64,000 bases of DNA, taken from Amanita rubescens. Taxonomy: Eukaryota > Basidiomycota > Agaricomycetes > Agaricales > Amanitaceae. The stretch lies in contig WION01000032.1 of the NCBI GenBank assembly GCA_015039365.1, positions 248,001 through 312,000 of the forward strand, read 5' to 3'. This document shows positions 58,878 through 64,000 of this stretch, piece by piece. Numbering within the stretch: position 1 is the stretch's first letter; each line of letters opens with the position of its first letter. A model generated the notes under the pieces. The model did not search any database, was not told the origin of the DNA, and was given only the letters and a program-made list of their open reading frames with translations. The position numbers and the translations under genes are program-made.

Positions 58878-58892
58878 CTAGCTCTCCCCTAC
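58878..58892 (-). other. Polypurine tract
   Basis: On the minus strand GTAGGGGAGAGCTAG, with the purine run AGGGGAGAG, immediately before the LTR. This is the expected primer site for plus-strand DNA synthesis. Confidence 0.55.
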
Positions 58893-58917
58893 GTTGTTGA
58901 CCGCAACAACAAAACGT

Positions 58918-60639
58918 TCAGGTGTTCATGTTGTGCATGGCGTCGTCGTCGTGCTGATAGCCGTAGTCGCCGTAAAGATCGCAGGCGTCGTCGTCAGCTC
59001 CATCGCACTGTCGTCCGTTGACGCATGCCTGACACTGTGACGCGTGGTGTGCCTTCTTCTTTCCCTTCTTCTTCGGCTGATGAGGGCGGCGGCTAGTGGA
59101 AGCGGGGGTATTGGCGGCATCTGTGGTAACTCGAGAACGTCCTTTCTTCTTAGTGGAAGGACCGGGCGTCGGATCGCGTCGGCGCGTGGGAGCGCATGAA
59201 GGTAGAGTAGACATAGGAGGAATTGTAGTAGCAAGATGGTGATCCTCAGAGGCATGTTTACCTCGACAGTGGATACAGCGGTTATAGCGGTGGGGGCGAT
59301 TGTTGGCGGCATTTGTCATACTGCGGGTCTGAGGTCGTCGAGAAGGCGGAGTGTCGTTTCGTCGAGAAGTGGGGACAGGAATATTCCAGACTCCGTGGCG
59401 AATAACGGTGGTGGTTGGGGGTGATGCGGATCGAGGAGGAGGAGGAGCCTTCTTATCTCGTTTCGGTTTTTCCTCAGTGAGATCGCCTGTTGTACGGATT
59501 CGGCGATGAAGATCGAGATCGCTGATCGCATTATTGATCTGCGCAATGTGGTCGCTAGTGAGTTGATAGAGGGGAACTCCGTCTGCGAATTCGGCTGTGG
59601 TCCATTCTGTGTCTCCTTGGATACTGGACAAGAGATCTCGGATCTTTCCGGTGAGGCACCAGATTTCTCTCGATTTACGATCTGTCTCCATAATGCATCT
59701 AGTTGCTCGGTGTCGGTCGGGTGTAGCTTCGGTAGCGCGAAACCAATGATTGACAGCGATACGGTTATTCTGATCGTGAGGCTGTATTTTTAGTCCAAAC
59801 CTTTGATCTCCAGTGCTTTCTATACCAAGGATGATGTAGCGCTCGACGTCAGCTGTGAGAAGTCGCCGTAATAGATCTATCGCCAGTTGGTCTAAGTTTC
59901 CTCCTTTCGGATGAATGTCTTCCCAGTATAGTGACGTAACGTTTACAAACGTTTCGATTAAATCGGCGCAGTGATAGTTGTATTGATCTCGGGCTTGACC
60001 GGCAAGGGTAGTGGCGGTTCGGAAATCCATGAGAAGTCGCCAGACTCGAGCTATCCTTTCTTGGTCAAAGGTGTCGACCTGTAATCTAGCGGTGTTACAG
60101 ATTAGAGTGACGCGGTCTCTAACCTTGGTGTAAGTAGTAATTCCGTGATAACTGAGATAGAGATCGGGGGTGGTTCGTATGATGGGGCCAGCCATATCGC
60201 GGTTAGTCCCATCTGTACCGTGACTCTGGTCGTTGCCTCGAATAGATTCGTTATGAGATTGAGTCGAAGCGTGACCGGCAAGTACCGTCTCTCTATGTAG
60301 GGTAACGCTAATGTCTTCAGCGTTTCTAGGTGGGATCGGTCGGCTATTGCGATCTTCCGTAATTCGTCCAGGTACAGCCAGAGTTTCTGATGTTCCGTGG
60401 TGGGTTTCCTGGGTCTCGGTGGGAGTGATCGGGATCGTCTGAGACGTCGTCTGATCGGGAGATCTGTTGGGAACATTAACGAAGTCGTTCGGGTCAACGT
60501 CTTCTTCGTCGGTGTCGGTGGTATGAAGAACGAGTCGGGGTCGGTGGGAGTCAGGGGAAGTGGAGAGTCGTTCTCCGGCATAGAATTCGGACCAGGGGAA
60601 ATGCTGAGCGGCGTCGGTGGTGTCGTTTCCATTTTGCAT
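58918..60639 (-). CDS. Third ORF of the retrotransposon, unknown function
   Basis: 573 residues, starting 25 bp after the pol stop in a different frame, ATG at 60637-60639. The first ~150 residues are Thr/Pro/Asp-rich and probably disordered (TDTDEEDVDPNDFVNVP). Residues ~155-370 look folded and helical (YLSYHGITTYTKVRDRVTLI, DQERIARVWRLLMDFRTAT, CADLIETFVNVTSLYWEDIH). The C-terminal part is basic with two Cys/His clusters, CIHCRGKHASEDH and CQACVNGRQCDGADDDAC. No signal peptide or membrane span is present, so it is not an envelope protein. The Cys/His clusters suggest nucleic acid or metal binding. The long open frame next to an intact pol argues that it is under constraint. Confidence 0.7.
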   Translation of the reverse strand: MQNGNDTTDAAQHFPWSEFYAGERLSTSPDSHRPRLVLHTTDTDEEDVDPNDFVNVPNRSPDQTTSQTIPITPTETQETHHGTSETLAVPGRITEDRNSRPIPPRNAEDISVTLHRETVLAGHASTQSHNESIRGNDQSHGTDGTNRDMAGPIIRTTPDLYLSYHGITTYTKVRDRVTLICNTARLQVDTFDQERIARVWRLLMDFRTATTLAGQARDQYNYHCADLIETFVNVTSLYWEDIHPKGGNLDQLAIDLLRRLLTADVERYIILGIESTGDQRFGLKIQPHDQNNRIAVNHWFRATEATPDRHRATRCIMETDRKSREIWCLTGKIRDLLSSIQGDTEWTTAEFADGVPLYQLTSDHIAQINNAISDLDLHRRIRTTGDLTEEKPKRDKKAPPPPRSASPPTTTVIRHGVWNIPVPTSRRNDTPPSRRPQTRSMTNAANNRPHRYNRCIHCRGKHASEDHHLATTIPPMSTLPSCAPTRRRDPTPGPSTKKKGRSRVTTDAANTPASTSRRPHQPKKKGKKKAHHASQCQACVNGRQCDGADDDACDLYGDYGYQHDDDAMHNMNT

Positions 60640-60664
60640 AGTAACTTGGTATGTGAATGATATT

Positions 60665-63600
60665 TCAGAGTTTCCTTCGTCTTTTATATTCTAGAAGGAG
60701 GTCTTCCATATGCGTCAAGTTATTTTCTGGTTCCCATGTGTTTTCGCTGGTGTCATAGCCTTTCCACTTTACTAGGAATTGTAATTTCCCTCTAAACTTG
60801 CGATGTGCAAGCAGTGCTTCCACTTCGTATTCTTGTTCTCCTTCGATCAGATCGGGAGGGGGTCTTGTTTCCGTTATTCCGTGAAAGGAAGTTTCTTTGA
60901 ACGGCGTTAGTAAGGCGGCGTGGAATACGTTATGAATTTTCCATTGTCTTGGTAGTGTGAGACGATATGTCACTGGTCCTAAGACTTCTTTGATGGAAAA
61001 GGGACCTTCTCGTTTAGGTGCGAGCTTTCTGCTCTGATAAGGAATCTTCAGGTTCCTAGACTCTAACCATACTTTGTCATTGACTTTGAATGGTTTAGTC
61101 TTTCTCGTTGTTCTTTCCATCATCTTAGCTCGTGCTAGATCATGTGCGGCGAGTGCTTCTTCTCGTGCGCGGAACAAGGAGTTGATGCGGTTATCGGCGG
61201 TTGGTGTATTTGTCTTGTTTGAGATAAGGGGAAGTGCAACCGGGGATGTTCCATACATTAATTGAAAGGGCGATTGTTTCAATGCTTCATGAGTGCGTGA
61301 ATTATGCGCGAATTGTGCTATTGGTATCATCTTGTTCCAAGTATCTGGTTCATAGGCACAGAATATTCGGAGATAAGCTTCTAATTCGGCGTTATATCGC
61401 TCTGTTTGTCCATCAGTCTGTGGATGGAAGGCGGTACTCATTTTGTGTTTGATCTTTAATGAGTCCATTATGCCATTAAAGACATGTGATGCGAACTGTG
61501 GTCCTCGATCGGAGATCATGACATCGGGTAAACCGAAGTTTTTGAATACATTCCGAATGTAGAGGTCGGCGGTTTCGTCGGCGGTGATAGTTTTGTTACA
61601 AGGCATGAGAATTACTCCCTTTGTAAGTCCTTGATCGACCACGATAAAGATAGAATCGAAACCGTTACTTGTGGGTAAATCGGTTATGAAATCCATAGTT
61701 ATTTGTTGAAAGGGTCGGTGTGCGTGAGACTTGATTGGCATCAGAGGTGCGGCAGTAGGGTGTGTATTCGATTTCATTTGTTGACATGCCGTGCATCCGT
61801 CAATAAACTGTTTAACCATTTTAGACATTAATGGCCACCAGTAATATTCCTTTAATAAGGCTAGCGTTTTGAAGAAACTGGGGTGTCCGCTTGTTGGTGA
61901 TTCATGAAAATCTCTAATAATATCTCGGCGAAGATCGGTGTCAGGAGGGATAAAAGATTTCCCTTTGTATAGGATTAATTCGTTATCGAGGGTCCAATCA
62001 GAAAGGGCTGTTCGTAAAGGCGGTGTTCCTTTTTCTTTTAGGCATTTCTTGATTGATTGAGCGAATTCATCTTTGACAGTTATTTCTATTGCTCTGTCAC
62101 GGAGATCTTCGGCGATCGTGCGAACAAAGAGTTCTTTTGGGAGCATTGTTATTAACTCTTCTGGTTCGTCTTTTGTCATATGATCGGGTCGGCGGGATAA
62201 AGCATCCACTATTATTAGTTTTGCTCCGGGAACGTGCGTTAATTTAATATTAAATCGAGACAAATCGTTCCACCATCGTGCTTGGCGGTTCGTAAGACGT
62301 TGTGGTTCTCGGTAATAGAGTAAATTCTTGTGGTCGCAATGAATAATGACAGGGTGTTCTGCTCCTTCAAGCAGGTATCTCCATTCGTTGTAAAGAGCGT
62401 AGTAAATGGCGAATAACTCTCGGTCGTAGATTTGCCATCGTGTTTCAGTCGGCGTTAAAGCGTGGGATAGGTATCTGCATGGGTGTAAGTCGCCATTATC
62501 ATCTTTTTGCATAAGAACTGCTCCGATTGCGCGGTCTGATGCGTCCGTTTGTAGAATAAAGGGTTTGTTAACATCGGGCATCATTAAGACGGGTGCGGAT
62601 GTGAAGCGTTCTTTTAATAGATCAAATGCGACTTGGCATTCTGCGGTCCATGTCCATAATTTGTTTTTCTTTGTTAAGTCGTGCAGGGGTCGTGCAAGAT
62701 GGGCGAATCCGAAAATAAACCTTCGATAGTAATTTCCGAATCCTAAAAAGGATCTAACTTGTTTAACGGTAGTAGGGGTTGGCCAGTCCCTGATTCCGGC
62801 AAGTTTGATCGGGTCCATTTTTATTGTATTTTTGGATATGACGGTGCCTAGAAAGTCAACTTCTTTGGCAGCGAATTTACATTTTTCAAGCTTGAGGTAA
62901 AGATCGTGTTTCTGTAATCGTTCAAGTACTTGTTTTGTTCGAATCTCGAGTTCTTCTTTAGTGCGCGCGTGTATTAGCATATCATCCATGTAGATGACAA
63001 GCCATCCTTTTTCTGTAAAATCCCTGAAATAATCGTCCATCATAGCTTGAAACGTTGCTGGTGAATTTCGTAATCCAAAGAACATGACGTTAGGTTCAAA
63101 TAAACCTCGATTGGTGATAAAGGCGGCTTTCCATCTGTCAGATTCCTTGATTTGAACGTTATTATATCCCCATCGGATATCCAATTTCGTAAAGTATTCC
63201 GAATCTTTGAGTTTGATCATAAGATCGGAGATAAGAGGTAGTGGATATGCATTTGGTTTAGTATATTCGTTCAAATATCGATAATCTTGGCAGGGTCGTA
63301 ATTTCTGTGCTTCTTTCTTTTCTACGAAGAAGAAAGGTGATGCCTGCGGTGATTTCGACGGTCTGATGTAGCCTTTTTCGACGTGTTCTTTAATCCATTC
63401 ATCCAGTGTATTCTGCTGTTTCGGAGATAAGGGATAGATTTTTCCTCTTTTTGGTATGAAATCATCGCGAAGTTCTATCTGGTGATCCCAAGATCGGCTT
63501 TCTGGGAATCGTTCACTTGCTTTTTTCTCGAATACATCTTTCCATGCCGAGTATTCAGGAGGGAGCGTGTAAACCTCCTCTGTTTGATGGTATTTGTGTT

Positions 63601-64000
63601 CCATTTGTTGAGCTGGTGTATATCGTGCAATAGTTACTTGGTCGTATTCGTCTTCTGACCAGCTTCCTATATCCTCAAATGTATGCGTGTTCCATCCGTG
63701 ATCTGTCGTCTGTGATCCTTTGTGTGACATCAAATATCCGATGACGAGATCTTCTTCCCGTTCAGGCATAGCTATTCTATCAATCTGTTGACAGATGCTC
63801 CGAAGTGATGCCTTGATTTTGTCCTGTTCAGAGTCTCGGAACTCTAGAGTCTTTTCTCTCCAATTTATGTCAGGGTTATGCTTCTCTAGCCAAGGAAGCC
63901 CCAGTATCATCGTTTGTTTTCCTATTGCTGACACGTGAAACCATTCGGTCATGCGTTTCCCGTTCATTTCGAAGGTGATTAGACATTGTTCATCAATTTC
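60665..64000 (-). CDS. Pol polyprotein of a chromovirus, 5' end outside the window
   Basis: Open from the right edge to the stop at 60665. In order: the tail of the aspartic protease (MILGLPWLEKHNPDINW), reverse transcriptase with KLRPCQDYRYLNEYT, YFTKLDIRWGYNNVQI and catalytic YMDD, RNase H (ILQTDASDRAIGAVL, CDHKNLLYY), integrase zinc finger (H-H-C-C in HESPTSGH...CTACQQMK), integrase core with D in TMDFITDLP, D in ISDRGPQFASHVF and E in HPQTDGQTERYNAELE, and a C-terminal chromodomain (LVKWKGYDTSENTWEPE). A chromodomain in this position defines chromoviruses and guides insertion towards certain chromatin. No inactivating change is seen. The frame already reads EIDEQCLITFEM at the window edge. 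Confidence 0.93.
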   Translation of the reverse strand, partial: EIDEQCLITFEMNGKRMTEWFHVSAIGKQTMILGLPWLEKHNPDINWREKTLEFRDSEQDKIKASLRSICQQIDRIAMPEREEDLVIGYLMSHKGSQTTDHGWNTHTFEDIGSWSEDEYDQVTIARYTPAQQMEHKYHQTEEVYTLPPEYSAWKDVFEKKASERFPESRSWDHQIELRDDFIPKRGKIYPLSPKQQNTLDEWIKEHVEKGYIRPSKSPQASPFFFVEKKEAQKLRPCQDYRYLNEYTKPNAYPLPLISDLMIKLKDSEYFTKLDIRWGYNNVQIKESDRWKAAFITNRGLFEPNVMFFGLRNSPATFQAMMDDYFRDFTEKGWLVIYMDDMLIHARTKEELEIRTKQVLERLQKHDLYLKLEKCKFAAKEVDFLGTVISKNTIKMDPIKLAGIRDWPTPTTVKQVRSFLGFGNYYRRFIFGFAHLARPLHDLTKKNKLWTWTAECQVAFDLLKERFTSAPVLMMPDVNKPFILQTDASDRAIGAVLMQKDDNGDLHPCRYLSHALTPTETRWQIYDRELFAIYYALYNEWRYLLEGAEHPVIIHCDHKNLLYYREPQRLTNRQARWWNDLSRFNIKLTHVPGAKLIIVDALSRRPDHMTKDEPEELITMLPKELFVRTIAEDLRDRAIEITVKDEFAQSIKKCLKEKGTPPLRTALSDWTLDNELILYKGKSFIPPDTDLRRDIIRDFHESPTSGHPSFFKTLALLKEYYWWPLMSKMVKQFIDGCTACQQMKSNTHPTAAPLMPIKSHAHRPFQQITMDFITDLPTSNGFDSIFIVVDQGLTKGVILMPCNKTITADETADLYIRNVFKNFGLPDVMISDRGPQFASHVFNGIMDSLKIKHKMSTAFHPQTDGQTERYNAELEAYLRIFCAYEPDTWNKMIPIAQFAHNSRTHEALKQSPFQLMYGTSPVALPLISNKTNTPTADNRINSLFRAREEALAAHDLARAKMMERTTRKTKPFKVNDKVWLESRNLKIPYQSRKLAPKREGPFSIKEVLGPVTYRLTLPRQWKIHNVFHAALLTPFKETSFHGITETRPPPDLIEGEQEYEVEALLAHRKFRGKLQFLVKWKGYDTSENTWEPENNLTHMEDLLLEYKRRRKL

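Larger units (their letters stand above)
58425..64000 (-). mobile_element. Ty3/gypsy chromovirus LTR retrotransposon (partial)
   Basis: The order on the minus strand is pol with protease-side sequence, reverse transcriptase, RNase H, integrase and chromodomain, then a third open frame, polypurine tract and 3' LTR. The 5' part (gag, protease start, 5' LTR) lies off the right edge. All visible frames are open, so the insertion looks young. It inserted ~180 bp downstream of the F-box gene. Confidence 0.9.

Noticed and set aside
58918..60639. Third retrotransposon ORF as an envelope gene
   Set aside because: No signal peptide, membrane span or furin-like site is present; the C-terminus is basic and Cys/His-rich instead.

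Overview
The window reads as nuclear DNA of a filamentous basidiomycete fungus, most likely an Agaricomycete. The basis is genes split by many 45-60 bp GT-AG introns, NACHT-ankyrin STAND proteins, an F-box gene with a basidiomycete-style layout, a Ty3/gypsy chromovirus with a chromodomain, and the ornithine acetyltransferase, Erv41, eL14 and Nup84/Nup107 families. Species cannot be named from sequence alone.

Layout. Positions 1-25 kb hold two large NACHT-ankyrin (NLR-like) genes on the minus strand, NLR1 (1121-5595) and NLR2 (19473-24202). Between and around them lies a graveyard of decayed copies of ordinary genes: two near full-length broken copies and several smaller pieces of the nucleoporin NUP84/NUP107, pieces of ribosomal protein eL14, a piece of ornithine acetyltransferase, a decayed HNH-nuclease copy beside an apparently intact one (18019-19182), and a ~730 bp inverted-repeat element whose arms carry Pol III A and B boxes. 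Positions 25.8-31.3 kb are mostly featureless apart from a frameshifted HPP-family membrane protein. An intact RPL14 gene lies at 31324-32053. Positions 32-51 kb hold two plus-strand NLR genes, NLR3 (33536-38308) and NLR4 (44811-49356), in a repeated unit [unknown segment + eL14 pseudogene + NLR + ornithine acetyltransferase]. The acetyltransferase is a pseudogene after NLR3 and intact after NLR4. A 2OG-Fe(II) oxygenase gene (41320-42760) sits between the two units. Positions 49.7-58.2 kb are a compact, intact gene block: ornithine acetyltransferase, Erv41, a RING protein, a coiled-coil tail-anchored protein and an F-box protein. Positions 58425-64000 are the 3' part of an LTR retrotransposon cut by the window edge: LTR, an extra third ORF, and pol.

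The main system is the four-member NLR array. All members share a short basic leader, a 25-bp exon that carries the Walker A loop, a NACHT domain, a winged-helix-like segment and about 21-24 nearly identical 33-residue ankyrin repeats. All four have an inverted repeat just upstream of the start codon. The NLR cassettes are visibly poor in CpG and end sharply against CpG-rich neighbours. Array growth appears to have carried fragments of neighbouring housekeeping genes with it. By family analogy these proteins are candidate non-self recognition or programmed cell death receptors; nothing in the sequence proves that role.
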